Shown here: piece after piece, positions 8,398-16,846 of the stretch
Layout of the letters: each line of letters opens with the position of its first letter
Position numbering within the stretch: position 1 is the first letter of the stretch
Notes under the pieces: model-generated
Database searches by the model: none
Seen by the model: the letters and a program-made list of their open reading frames with translations, nothing else
What the model was told of the DNA's origin: nothing
NCBI RefSeq assembly: GCF_004323185.1
Contig: NZ_NAPS01000002.1
Span: 2,453,785-2,494,684 of the forward strand
Direction: 5' to 3'
Source: Westiellopsis prolifica IICB1
Lineage (GTDB): Bacteria > Cyanobacteriota > Cyanobacteriia > Cyanobacteriales > Nostocaceae
Length of the DNA: 40,900 bases
Translations under genes and position numbers: made by a program

Positions 8398-9450
8398 CTA
8401 ATGGCCGTTTTGAATAAAAGACTCTACCTTTGCTACATCCTCTCTACTACCAATAATTAGAGGTGTACGTTGATGTAGTTTCTTTGGTACCACGTCCAAA
8501 ATGTTCTCATGTCCGGTTGTTGCTCGACCACCTGCTTGCTCGATCAAAAAAGCAAGGGGAGCTGTTTCATAAAGTAAGCGTAGTTTACCTTCTGGCTTTT
8601 GAGCGGTTCCAGGATAGAGAAACACACCACCTTGAATTAATACTCTATGGACATCGCTAACCATTGCCCCACTGTAACGAGCGCTATAACCTTCTGTACG
8701 ATGAACGTAACGGATATATTCCCGAATTGATTCATCCCATTGCCAAAAGTTGCCCTCGTTCACACTATACACCGGACCATGGGCAGGAATCTGAATATTT
8801 TCTTCAGTGAGGATAAACTCTCCTAAACTAGGGTCAAGGGTAAAGGAATGAACGCCCCTTCCTATAGTATAGACCAGCATCGTACTAGGACCATACAGGA
8901 TGTATCCAGCAGCGATTTGTTTACGTCCCGTTGCAAGCAAATCTTTTGCTGTACCATCAACATCTTCTCCTTCCTGTTGACGAATTGAGAAGATGGAACC
9001 CAAACTCAAATTAATATCAGTGTTAGATGAACCATCAATGGGATCATATAGCAAAGTGTAGCGGCCAATGGGACAGTTTTCGGGAATATAGTAGGGATTT
9101 TCCATTTCTTCAGAAGCCAAGCGACATACTAACCCGCTTTGCTTAAATACTGCGATAAATACGTCATTGGCGTAGACATCCATTTTTTTCACAGATTCGC
9201 CCTGGACGTTAGTCTCGCCTGTAAAGCCGAGAACACCTTCCATTAAACCAGCGCGACTGAGGTGACGAGCAATGAGTTTGCCAGCCAAGCCAATACGATT
9301 CATCAGCGCACTTAAATCTTGTGCTTGTGGCGAAAAAGTCTGGAGTTGTTGCAGGACGTGACGGGATAAAGTAGTACAATCACGATCTAAGCTGCGGTTA
9401 GCTGTAGCATCTTTAATGGACTGCTCTAAAGATTCTGCTGCTTTCGTCAT
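8398..9450 (-). CDS. fbp: Fructose-1,6-bisphosphatase class I
   Basis: Hydrolyses fructose 1,6-bisphosphate in the Calvin cycle and gluconeogenesis, and can feed the oxidative pentose phosphate cycle. 350 residues from the ATG at 9450, chosen because GGAGG lies 11 nt upstream and the protein then starts [10 protein letters not shown]; an in-frame ATG at 9471 has no such support. Metal and phosphate motif [17 protein letters not shown], plus [13 protein letters not shown] and [20 protein letters not shown] typical of class I FBPase. First gene of the fbp-tal-zwf-opcA set; the promoter should lie in 9451-9700. Confidence 0.95.
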   Translation of the reverse strand: MTKAAESLEQSIKDATANRSLDRDCTTLSRHVLQQLQTFSPQAQDLSALMNRIGLAGKLIARHLSRAGLMEGVLGFTGETNVQGESVKKMDVYANDVFIAVFKQSGLVCRLASEEMENPYYIPENCPIGRYTLLYDPIDGSSNTDINLSLGSIFSIRQQEGEDVDGTAKDLLATGRKQIAAGYILYGPSTMLVYTIGRGVHSFTLDPSLGEFILTEENIQIPAHGPVYSVNEGNFWQWDESIREYIRYVHRTEGYSARYSGAMVSDVHRVLIQGGVFLYPGTAQKPEGKLRLLYETAPLAFLIEQAGGRATTGHENILDVVPKKLHQRTPLIIGSREDVAKVESFIQNGH

Positions 9451-9935
9451 TATCTTTGTCCTCCATAGCAATTAGCTATTTGTTGGGTTGATCCCGTGCC
9501 TTGCAACTTGTGGTTGCTGCCTCTATCTTAGAAAGTTAATTTGACAATTCAGAGGTGACTTTAGACAAACTAAAGAAATCAACCTTTTATCATGCTCAAT
9601 TAAAGTTGTTTGCTTACTTGAGATGATTTTTTCAGGCAAATCTACCTAGTCTTACAAGTAATCAAAATTTATTCGCTATGCACCAGCCATTAGTAATAAT
9701 GACCAATAATTCCTTATTCAGTGGGGGACTTACGGCGATTTAGCTAAACTCTTAATCAAACAGCAATAGCCAACTAGTGGCTAACTTACCTGGAAGTCAC
9801 AACTAGCTGGCTATTTAGCTGCTATTTAATTTTTGATCGATTCACTACGTTTTGGTTACTTGCGGTAACTTATAACTTGCCTAAAAAGTAAGCAATTTGC
9901 TATTATTATCTTTCGTCAGTTTTAAAAGATATATA
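9451..9935. other. Intergenic region between rbp and fbp
   Basis: It must hold the fbp promoter. Near 9766-9825 an imperfect inverted repeat pairs ATAGCCAACTAG with CTAGCTGGCTAT about 25 nt away; it could terminate the RRM gene that reads toward it. No open reading frame is credible here. Confidence 0.4.
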
Positions 9936-10211
9936 TTACCTTTTCGCCCAACTGCCTCGTCGGTTATCCTCCCTTGGTCTTGCCTTGTTGACTTTGAGTT
10001 GACGGCCCATCCATTCAGCACCATCTAATTCTGTAATCGCTGCATCCTCTTGGGCATCATCATCCATTTCAACAAAAGCAAACCCGCGCAGTCTACCCGT
10101 ATCGCGGTCGGTCGGTAACACAACTCTTTTAACCTGGCCGTATTCGGCAAAAACAGCCTTTAAATCGTCTTCGGTAGCGCTGTAGGAGAGATTTCCAACG
10201 TAAATAGTCAT
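9936..10211 (-). CDS. RRM-type RNA-binding protein
   Basis: 91-residue single-RRM protein of the cyanobacterial Rbp family, cytoplasmic and often cold- or light-responsive. RNP2 (IYVGNLS) lies at the N-terminus and RNP1 (RGFAFVEM) in the middle. The C-terminal tail is short and basic (RPREDNRRGSWAKR) rather than a long Gly-rich tail, so it is nearer the short Rbp type than RbpA1-like proteins. Start taken at the ATG (MTIYVGNLSY), where family members begin, not the GTG three codons earlier. The long AT-rich 5' region is typical for regulated rbp genes, but no defined element could be assigned. Confidence 0.9.
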   Translation of the reverse strand: MTIYVGNLSYSATEDDLKAVFAEYGQVKRVVLPTDRDTGRLRGFAFVEMDDDAQEDAAITELDGAEWMGRQLKVNKARPREDNRRGSWAKR

Positions 10212-10640
10212 TTGGATCACGTAAGTCTCAACTCGAGGCGATAAATTCAGCTAATTAGTAAAGTTAACAAGAAACGAAAATACTTTCGTCTGGTCTAACA
10301 TTTAGGCTGAATTTTTCGCGTACGCCTCATATGATAACCGATCTTGACATTTTTTAAAGTGTGAGATTTTACAAACACCTTTAACTTCAAATTAGTCTCT
10401 CTTATATGTGGAGTTTGATTGATGATAAGGTGAATCTTTGAAAGATTTATTCATGCTATTTCTACCAAATATACCTATTTGTGCAGATGCGGGATTTGCC
10501 AATTTAGGAATACGTGATTCACAAAAAAATAATAACCATTTGTGAACATATGTTCTTTCTCTCAGAATTGCTACGCGATCGCACCCAATCCTAAAAGTAT
10601 ATTCAACTATTATTTCTCAAAGGAATTAGCTTAAGCGAGT
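10212..10640. other. Upstream region of the RRM gene
   Basis: AT-rich leader and promoter region. A hairpin TTCACAAA/TTTGTGAA occurs near 10519-10546. No coding potential recognised. Confidence 0.35.
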
Positions 10641-10652
10641 TTGGGGAAAGAT

Positions 10653-10751
10653 GGGGACGGACACTAAAGCGTCCTACGCATTGAGGCGGCTGAAATGTCG
10701 GAACCTGTGTCCGACATTTCAGCCGCCGTCCCCACGGCTGAAGCTCGTGGG
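10653..10751. mobile_element. IS200/IS605-end-like remnant with large hairpin
   Basis: An 18-bp perfect stem (GGCGGCTGAAATGTCGGA at 10685-10702, inverted at 10710-10727) with a 7-nt loop sits inside GGGGACG...CGTCCCC (10653-10659, 10727-10733). It is followed by CCCACG-GCTGAAGCT-CGTGGG (10731-10751) and GCTTTCTGCT. Subterminal hairpins of the CCCACGGCTGAAGC type are typical of IS200/IS605 ends in cyanobacteria. No transposase or TnpB reading frame remains. Confidence 0.5.
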
Positions 10752-10786
10752 CTTTCTGCTTCTATTGCTGTAATTTCATTTTTGCT

Positions 10787-11005
10787 TTATTCAATAGCTA
10801 TTGATTGAGGACCACTAGATCTACCATTCGTTTGTTCAACGCTAGAAGCTGTATGAACATTTGGGTCAGTTTGTTGATCAAGCCAACTTTTAACAGGGTC
10901 ATCAGCAAGATTTAGTCGCAGTACCCCAGAGAAAAAACCACCCATGAATGATACTGGGTGCTGGGCAAATTGTTGAAAAATAGGCGTTAGTTCATCCAAA
11001 AACAT
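10787..11005 (-). CDS. Small conserved-looking protein of unknown function
   Basis: 72 residues, begins MFLDELTPIFQQFAQHPVSF. The N-terminal half is amphipathic/hydrophobic (FMGGFFSGVLRLNLADDPVK); the C-terminal half is polar and probably disordered (SSVEQTNGRSSGPQ). A good ribosome binding site (AGGAGACT) lies about 8 nt before the ATG at 11005, and base composition looks coding. It lies downstream of nrdJ on the same strand, but a 310-bp repeat-containing gap separates them. I recall similar short proteins in Nostocales but assign no function. Confidence 0.65.
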   Translation of the reverse strand: MFLDELTPIFQQFAQHPVSFMGGFFSGVLRLNLADDPVKSWLDQQTDPNVHTASSVEQTNGRSSGPQSIAIE

Positions 11006-11166
11006 AATTATAGTCTCCTAAATTACCTAGATGAGTCTCAAAATTGGTGAATTTTATTCATCGTAGTGTGTGCGAGGAAGTTTGTTAGAAAGAAATGCTT
11101 CACTAAACTAAGAAGAAGAAAATCAATCTAAATGATTCCTTCTTCCTAGTTTCTACATTAATGTGA

Positions 11167-11273
11167 GTCCGATAAATATTATCAGACTAAGCAATCAACT
11201 CGCCCGCAAGCCCCTTAAAACTACAGGAAGTGGGTTTTTGCTATTAGCTCCAAATTGATTTGAGGGCGGGATG
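11167..11273. repeat. Dispersed repeat, copy B (inverted relative to 15694-15732)
   Basis: The reverse complement of 11167-11205 matches 15694-15732 at 35 of 39 positions (core GTCTGATAATATTTATCG). It is followed by a module containing GTGGGTTTTTGCTATTAGC and TTTGAGGGCGGG, again mirrored around 15690-15780. The copy lies just downstream of the nrdJ stop codon, so its stems may end that transcript. Confidence 0.65.
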
Positions 11274-11315
11274 TTAGGCTAATCAAACCCATCGAATTCA
11301 CGTTAAATTAACTAA

Positions 11316-12386
11316 TTAATTGGGATTTACTTCAGGCATCATGCATTTATCTGAATCACAACCTGCGGGTCCTACTTCGATTAATTCACCGAAATCATAA
11401 TGACTCAATGCTGTGTGAAAATCATTCGTTTTACGACGTACTATGACTTCTTGCATCAGTTTTTCGTACTGATCCTTTGTAATTGGTTCAAAGGGCAAGC
11501 GTGGAAAAGTTTGATGATCATCAAATCGCGCTAAAAGAGCTGCACTGATATAACCTTCATCATCACGAATAGTTTCGTATATACGACTTCCCAAAGCTTC
11601 TACTTCTTGCTCTCGCAGTTCAATTGTAGCAGATGTGTTATGGGTCACATAAAATTTCTGCACCTGCATATAGAAATCCATCTGAGATAAAGCGCTAAAT
11701 TTACTAATGTCAACTTCATCAGCGCCTGATAAATCAGCCCAAGGAACAGCCACAGGAATTTCTACTAACCACTCACTGACTCTAGAATCAAAGGGGTCAT
11801 TTAATAAATTCCCCTGTTCATCTTTATCAGATTGAGAAGGTATGACATTGTAACCATAGTCAATACATGCTAAAGCTACTGGATCATTTTTACGGAAAGT
11901 GATTCTGCGAATAAATCTTTGGGCTTTGGGGGGGTGCCATCCTGGAGAAGCACTAGTCAACAAAGATTTTGTACCACTAGGCTGAACAGTGGTGCAACGA
12001 TTTGGACGTTTAAGATTATGCTTGGAGCAATAATCCCAAACTACCTGATGCACAATATTTTTCCAGGTACTCAAGTATTTTTGTTCTTCATGTTTAAACG
12101 CCAATCCTTGAGCAGTGTTTGGTCTTCCTTCAGCCCACCAATATAACCAATCAACCCCAAAAGCATGAACAAAGAAATCAAATAAACCAGTAAAAGAAAC
12201 TCCGACAATCGGGTCAAGTTCACGGCTGTATTGATAGCGTGGCTCTTGGAATTTGTGATGCAAAAGAGCAGCTACAGATAATGCACCTGCGGTGAAGGCT
12301 TCTTCCTGTTCTTTATAGTTAAATGGATCAATTTGATTGAGATGGATTTCTGATAAATTACAGTGGAAGTTAGCACCAATAATCTC
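11316..12386 (-). CDS. nrdJ: Ribonucleotide reductase class II NrdJ, exon 2
   Basis: C-terminal 356 residues of the adenosylcobalamin-dependent ribonucleoside-triphosphate reductase. Read in phase with exon 1, it begins E-I-I-G-A-N-F-H-C-N, supplying the catalytic Glu and the second redox Cys region of the family. It ends with the C-terminal disulfide-shuttle pair in GCDSDKCMMPEVNPN. It has no start codon of its own that makes biological sense; the TTG at 12263 is inside conserved sequence. Joined to exon 1 by removal of 12387-12649, the product is 767 residues, close to the usual monomeric class II length. Unspliced message would stop 2 codons into the intron, so this part is expressed only after splicing. 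Confidence 0.93.
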   Translation of the reverse strand, partial: EIIGANFHCNLSEIHLNQIDPFNYKEQEEAFTAGALSVAALLHHKFQEPRYQYSRELDPIVGVSFTGLFDFFVHAFGVDWLYWWAEGRPNTAQGLAFKHEEQKYLSTWKNIVHQVVWDYCSKHNLKRPNRCTTVQPSGTKSLLTSASPGWHPPKAQRFIRRITFRKNDPVALACIDYGYNVIPSQSDKDEQGNLLNDPFDSRVSEWLVEIPVAVPWADLSGADEVDISKFSALSQMDFYMQVQKFYVTHNTSATIELREQEVEALGSRIYETIRDDEGYISAALLARFDDHQTFPRLPFEPITKDQYEKLMQEVIVRRKTNDFHTALSHYDFGELIEVGPAGCDSDKCMMPEVNPN

Positions 12387-12649
12387 CAGTTTTGTTACCC
12401 TAAAGGCTTTTTATCCTCTAGTTCTACAGGTTCTATAATTCCCTGTAGCTCGGCATACATTTTCTACCATTTGGTAGCCAGGGACTCTTGGAGACATTAT
12501 TGCTCTCTTAACGCTCAGTCTCTATGCTCTACGGTGTCTGGTGATTTTCCAGATTACCACGGGATTGGCAGGTTCATCTGCTAATGATTCCTGTTCTCAG
12601 CCTTCCCCGTTTTTCCCCAGTTTTTTACGTGAGGCAAGTATTATCAAAT
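12387..12649 (-). ncRNA. Group I self-splicing intron in nrdJ
   Basis: 263 nt between exon 1 (ending ...CGTGTGGT) and exon 2 (starting GAGATT). The hallmarks fit: the 5' exon ends in U, the intron ends in G, and exon joining restores N-P-C-G-E. P1 can form between exon CGTGTGGT and intron GCCTCACG with the required U-G at the splice site and a single internal mismatch. A GACT/AGTC pairing resembling P7 (AGAGACTGAG ... AAGAGTCC) is visible, as are a TCTGG/CCAGA stem (P6-like), a CTACC/GGTAG hairpin and CTACAGG/CCTGTAG hairpin (P9-like) near the 3' end. No open frame for a homing endonuclease. Class inferred from these elements by eye; a covariance-model search was not run. Confidence 0.88.
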
Positions 12650-13882
12650 ACCACACGGATTTAAACCATATCTACTCAAACGATGTTCTAATTCTTGAGC
12701 ATCAATATCTGGGTGACGTTGTTGTATCCATTCTTTGGCTTTTCCTTGCTCATAAGCTTGCAAAAATTCAGTTTTCAATTCTGGTATATTTAGCAGATCA
12801 CAGTTAGCTCTGGCTACAGCTTCACCAGCCCATTGAATTGCACCTTCGCCACTGTAGTATTGTTTGCGAACAGCATCAACACATTCTTCTAATGTTGGCT
12901 TACGGTGAAAAACTCTGGTGTGGTTTGCCATTCGCAGTGAATCCCGTTCTGGATCAATACGCCAGTTGCCGTTTTCATCCTGATGCCAAAGGTTTGCTTT
13001 CGCATCAGCAAACAAATTATCACTGCTATAACCTTGACGTATTCCCGCACTTCTTCGGATATTGCCTGCAACAATTGTTACAGCAGCTTCATCGATCAAC
13101 AAACAGCATTCTACTGAATTTAATTGACGCCCAATTGCTTTATTAAGGATAGAAGCGCAGCGCTGGTACAGTCCAGGCAGTTTTACAGGATTGGCAACTC
13201 CTCCAAAGCCATTAAGAACTTCTCCGGCTTGACGCACATCACTGATATCAACTATTACTTGAATTTCCTGAGTCAATCTTTCATCTGTAGAGAGTTCTAG
13301 TAAACTCTGATATGATTGCACCCAGCCTTGACGGCTGTCTCCGACATGGATGATAACGCGGTTAGCATTTGTATCTATTTTGACTTCTGTCAATTCATGC
13401 CGTTCTAGACGGGGAGTAAAACCAATTTCTCCCTGTACAGTTACATTTAAACGATTACGAATTGGGGGCAATTGGTTGATGTATTTTGGTTCTAAAATTG
13501 CTCCAGTACCACAGCCCATCATTGCCAAATCCATCATCAAACCAAAAGCACTCCAGTCTTGGAGGTTGGTAGAAGTACAATTGTAAGCCCCAGAAAAATT
13601 CTGTGGCTTGGCTATCCAGTCTGTACCACCAACCCACAGCCAGCGCCCACTGGGTAATGCTTTCAAGTTACGCTGCATCCGTTCGAGAATGTCAGCCTCT
13701 TGTGGTTGTAGTTTCCCTAAACTGATTAAACCTCCCAAAGTGCGATCGCACACCTGTTCCCATGTTTCTCTTGTTTGTGCCTCTCTACGACGGCTGTAAG
13801 TTCTAAAAAACACTGGGTTAGCAGCTGGGGCTGTTTCTGGAAAGTTTGCACTCTGGCGTTTTCGTTCAAGCTCTCGAACCAT
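12650..13882 (-). CDS. nrdJ: Ribonucleotide reductase class II NrdJ, exon 1
   Basis: N-terminal 411 residues of the B12-dependent ribonucleotide reductase, which makes deoxynucleotides from ribonucleoside triphosphates without oxygen. ATG at 13882 gives MVRELERKRQSANFPETAPA, a plausible family N-terminus. Conserved stretches include GRWLWVGGTDW, the first active-site Cys region (SGAYNCTST), the MDLAMMGCGTGAI loop and the final RYGLNPCG at residues 405-411 with the thiyl-radical Cys (C410). Translation through the splice site would add one Ile and stop (TGA at 12644-12646), cutting the protein before the catalytic Glu. Monocistronic by context. Confidence 0.95.
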
Positions 13883-14357
13883 AAATCAAGCCTTGTTGGT
13901 CTCTCATCAGATTATGACTATACGTTAACTAGCCTCAAGGGTCAAAGCTTGAAAAAAGTATCAGTTTACGGTAAATTTATATCTACAACTACCCAGTAAT
14001 CTTGTAAGCTTAATCGTATCTTACATATATAAAATTAAAATAATTTATACTTATTCATATCACGTATTATATTTAGGTATTCAGACACATTAATTTTGGA
14101 TTTATATAATATAACTTTTTTCAATTTTATTAATAAATTAGGTGATTTACAATTATTTACTGGTGTTGAAAAAGTTAATGATATTGCTCAATACGGTTCA
14201 GTTAGTATTTTTTAGTTAAATGGACGATGTTTAAAGACTTACCATGATACATATCTATATTTGCTTAAACACAAAGGTTTTGGCGTGGTTTGAACTATAT
14301 TGAATTATTGATTACTTTCAATTTATGTATAAGATTATTAAATAATTATAAAAAATA

Positions 14358-14389
14358 AAAAAATCTGATTTCGCGAAATCAGATTTTTT
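14358..14389. terminator. Perfect 32-bp palindrome with flanking A/T runs, orphan bidirectional terminator
   Basis: Sixteen bases pair exactly with the next sixteen around TCGCGA; the outer parts are A-runs and T-runs, giving a GC-poor stem followed by U-rich tails on both strands. It lies more than 470 bp from any recognised gene. It could end an unannotated small RNA or be a protein-binding site. Confidence 0.5.
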
Positions 14390-14901
14390 AAATTTAAAAT
14401 ATTACTAATTTATTCGCAAAAAACATTGAAGACAAGAAAATACTAAGTAATTTTTAGGAACCCATATCTGATTGATCAAGATATTTTTATTACACATTCA
14501 ATCTTGAGCATAAAATAAGAAATAATTTTGCTGAGAAGCTAATTTCAATATGTTTAAGATAATTGAATATTTCAGATAGCAATATTTTTGACTATATTCA
14601 GCAAAAATTCGGCTTTGAGCAAGATTTGATCAAAAAATAATATTTTTGATAAATTGAAATAATTCTATGTAATTCATTATATATTTCTAATGGAATATAT
14701 AAATTAAAGGATATATAATCCCTCTTCTGCCAAGAGTCAGAAAATAAACTATGTGCAGACTCTGACAATAGGCGTTTGTCAGATGCCATTAGTTAGACAT
14801 ATACTATGACCAGAAATGCTTGATTATCTTACCAGCACTAGTATTTATGGACTTACATGAATCGCAGTGCGATCGCAAAGAGTTGATGAAACAAATACAT
14901 T

Positions 14902-14935
14902 TTGACAACTTGTTTAGTGAGATAATTAGATCGTG
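14902..14935 (+). promoter_or_regulatory. Possible sigma-70-type promoter of the pentapeptide-repeat gene
   Basis: TTGACA at 14902-14907, with AT-rich -10 candidates (TAATTA) 15 nt downstream. It stands 40-75 bp before the start codon. Spacing is shorter than ideal. Confidence 0.35.
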
Positions 14936-14976
14936 AGGAAAAGAACGGAAGCACGTTGAAATTTCAAGGGGGAAAT

Positions 14977-15432
14977 ATGAAAAGTAAAATATTGGCAGCT
15001 TTAACCTTAGCAGCTCCCCTGTTCTTTACTGGTGCAGTTAGCGCCAACAATCCGCAGCAAGTACAAAAGCTGTTATCAACTGGGGAATGTATACAGTGTA
15101 ATCTATCAGGAGCAAACCTCAGTGGTGCTCACCTAATTGGTGCTGACTTAAGAGGTGCAAATCTTCAAGGAGCTAACTTGGAAGGAGCAAATCTCGAAGG
15201 TGCCGATCTTACGGGTGCAAACTTGGCAGGTGCTAATTTAGAATCAGCATTTGCAACCAATGTTAATTTCAAAAATGCCAATCTCAACGGCGTCAATTTC
15301 ACCAGTGCCACGATTTTAGATTCTAATGTCCATGGCGCATCAATGAATAACCTCAACATCACTAATGCTGAAATATACAATACAGGAATCGGTATTGGTG
15401 GTGACAGCGCGGATATTCCTGATTGGGACTAA
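14977..15432 (+). CDS. Exported pentapeptide-repeat protein
   Basis: 151 residues from the ATG at 14977, selected because AAGGGGGA stands just upstream; a TTG at 14956 is in frame but unsupported. Residues 1-24 form a signal peptide (MKSKILAALTLAAPLFFTGA, cleavage likely after SA-N). A GECIQC pair follows, then about 14 A(N/D)LxG-type pentapeptides (GANLSGAHLIGADLRGANL) that should form a right-handed quadrilateral helix. Probably periplasmic or lumenal. Such small Cys-pair pentapeptide proteins are common in cyanobacteria with no settled function. The last third is less regular, ending GGDSADIPDWD. Confidence 0.9.
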   Translation: MKSKILAALTLAAPLFFTGAVSANNPQQVQKLLSTGECIQCNLSGANLSGAHLIGADLRGANLQGANLEGANLEGADLTGANLAGANLESAFATNVNFKNANLNGVNFTSATILDSNVHGASMNNLNITNAEIYNTGIGIGGDSADIPDWD

Positions 15433-16252
15433 AGGAATACCAAAAAAGAAATTATTCAATATTTCGTAGGTGCATTACCAAACAATCTCTGATTTTATTG
15501 CTGGTGCGTTAGGCGTTTTGCTAAAACGCACCGTAAGATTTGAAGAATTTTTAAGGAATTTTTCGCATAAGTTATACAGCATTTGAACCCAGTTAAAGTG
15601 ACGTGAGCTTCCAAAGAACAGCATTCGTTATATCTTAAGAGAAACTGTCTAGTTTGCTAGTAGACTTGAGCTATAAGCCAGCAATTTATTTGAGGGCGAG
15701 TAGGTTGCTTGGTCTGATAATATTTATCGAACCCACTTAAAGTGGGTTTTCGCTATTAGCCCGCACTTAAGTCGCGGGCTATATTTTGGTAAAAATAAAT
15801 ACTTTGTTAAACTCACATGATATTTTGGAGATAGTAGGTAGCTAATTTAGTATTTTCCTATATACGTACAGCCACCATTACCACAAATAATTTTAAAAGT
15901 CTAGGCTGTGTGAATACATAAAAATTTTTATTAAGTCTTAATATCAATCTTACTATCAACATTAAGAATAACAGCTTAAGATTGCCTAAATATCAGGTAA
16001 AATCGGCATTTAGACTTGTATAAATAAGGGATGAACTTATTAGTGCATGATTTGTACTTGAATGAGTACGATCATAAGCAGCTTACCAGTCTGAATGCTA
16101 GCCCACCAAATGGGCAAAATTGGTAAGAGCAAAACTTGAACTTTAGTTCAAGGCACATGTCTATATGTGTAAAGTGATGTGTTAGTGCATCGCCGACTCA
16201 ACAGCCTTTTGGTTGTAATTGTCCCGATCAAAGTAACTCAACTGTCACAATC
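15433..16252. other. 820-bp intergenic region between pentapeptide and CAAD genes
   Basis: It contains a hairpin GGTGCGTT...AACGCACC (15503-15532), a dispersed repeat pair (15694-15785), and a perfect hairpin CTTGAAC-TTTA-GTTCAAG near 16135-16152 upstream of the CAAD gene. No credible gene. Confidence 0.45.
15694..15782. repeat. Dispersed repeat, copy C, with double hairpin
   Basis: The 39-nt module at 15694-15732 is shared, inverted, with 11167-11205. It is followed by ACCCACTTAAAGTGGGT and a stem built on CCCGC...GCGGG, joined by TTTTCGCTATTAG. The spacer and paired-hairpin plan match 36717-36780 and, reversed, 2050-2098. Confidence 0.7.
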
Positions 16253-16264
16253 ATGGGAGCGGAA

Positions 16265-16693
16265 ATGCAAGAACCGGAAGTAGTAGAAACAAAGTCTCCA
16301 GAGGCAATAGTGCCAGAAATGAACAACCAAACAGGAACCATTACAAAAATCCAGCCTACTGCACAAACTCAAGACCAATGGTTAAAGTATGGAGAAGTCG
16401 CTTCTAGCTTTTTAGCGACACTACCTGAATACTTGGGAACCTTCTTTAACAAGTACAAACAGCCCCTGGTTACTATTGGTTTAATTGTGGGAGCAATTGT
16501 CGCTGTTAAAGTTGTCTTGGCGATTCTGGATGCTTTAAATGATATTCCTTTAGTAGCACCGACTTTTGAATTAATTGGTATTGGCTACTCTGCATGGTTT
16601 ATCTACCGTTATTTACTCAAAGCTTCTACCAGGCAAGAATTAACCAGTGAAATTGCAACTCTCAAATCACAAGTGGTGGGTAAAGACGCCTAA
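16265..16693 (+). CDS. CAAD-domain (CURT1/CurT-like) thylakoid membrane protein
   Basis: 142 residues from the ATG at 16265, preceded by GGGAGCGG; a second in-frame ATG lies four codons upstream. The N-terminal third is polar and acidic. Two hydrophobic helices (PLVTIGLIVGAIVAVKVVLA; TFELIGIGYSAWFIYRYLL) are separated by DALNDIPLVAP, the signature of the CAAD domain found in CURT1/CurT and appended to some cyanobacterial aminoacyl-tRNA synthetases. The end is a charged helix (TSEIATLKSQVVGKDA). CurT shapes thylakoid membrane curvature and affects PSII assembly. No synthetase domain is attached here, so a CurT-like role is favoured. Confidence 0.85.
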   Translation: MQEPEVVETKSPEAIVPEMNNQTGTITKIQPTAQTQDQWLKYGEVASSFLATLPEYLGTFFNKYKQPLVTIGLIVGAIVAVKVVLAILDALNDIPLVAPTFELIGIGYSAWFIYRYLLKASTRQELTSEIATLKSQVVGKDA

Positions 16694-16846
16694 AACTGAG
16701 TAATTCAGTACCCAAGCGCGATGGCGCAGTAGCGCCCGCCGCCGGCGATCGCATTATTGGTACGCCACAAATTGCTGCTGGATCTCGCCTCCTCCCAAGT
16801 GGTCAAGTAGATTCTTACCAACACTTGGCCACTTGTGTCATCACAT

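Larger units (their letters stand above)
13883..14976. other. 1.1-kb AT-rich intergenic region
   Basis: It should contain the divergent promoters of nrdJ and the pentapeptide-repeat gene. A stop-terminated frame at 14096-14215 ends GVEKVNDIAQYGSVSIF, which looks protein-like but has no convincing start. A 32-bp perfect palindrome lies at 14358-14389. Possible small frames on the minus strand near 14600-14790 lack a ribosome binding site. Confidence 0.4.

Noticed and set aside
12264-12643. A frameshift or pseudogene explanation for the split nrdJ
   Set aside because: Exact excision of 263 nt with group I splice-site rules restores the conserved motif, and both halves are otherwise undamaged. 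An intein is excluded because the insert is stop-interrupted in the reading frame.
14598-14789. 63-codon minus-strand frame in the nrdJ-pentapeptide gap
   Set aside because: No ribosome binding site, AT-rich codons and a small inverted repeat in its start region.
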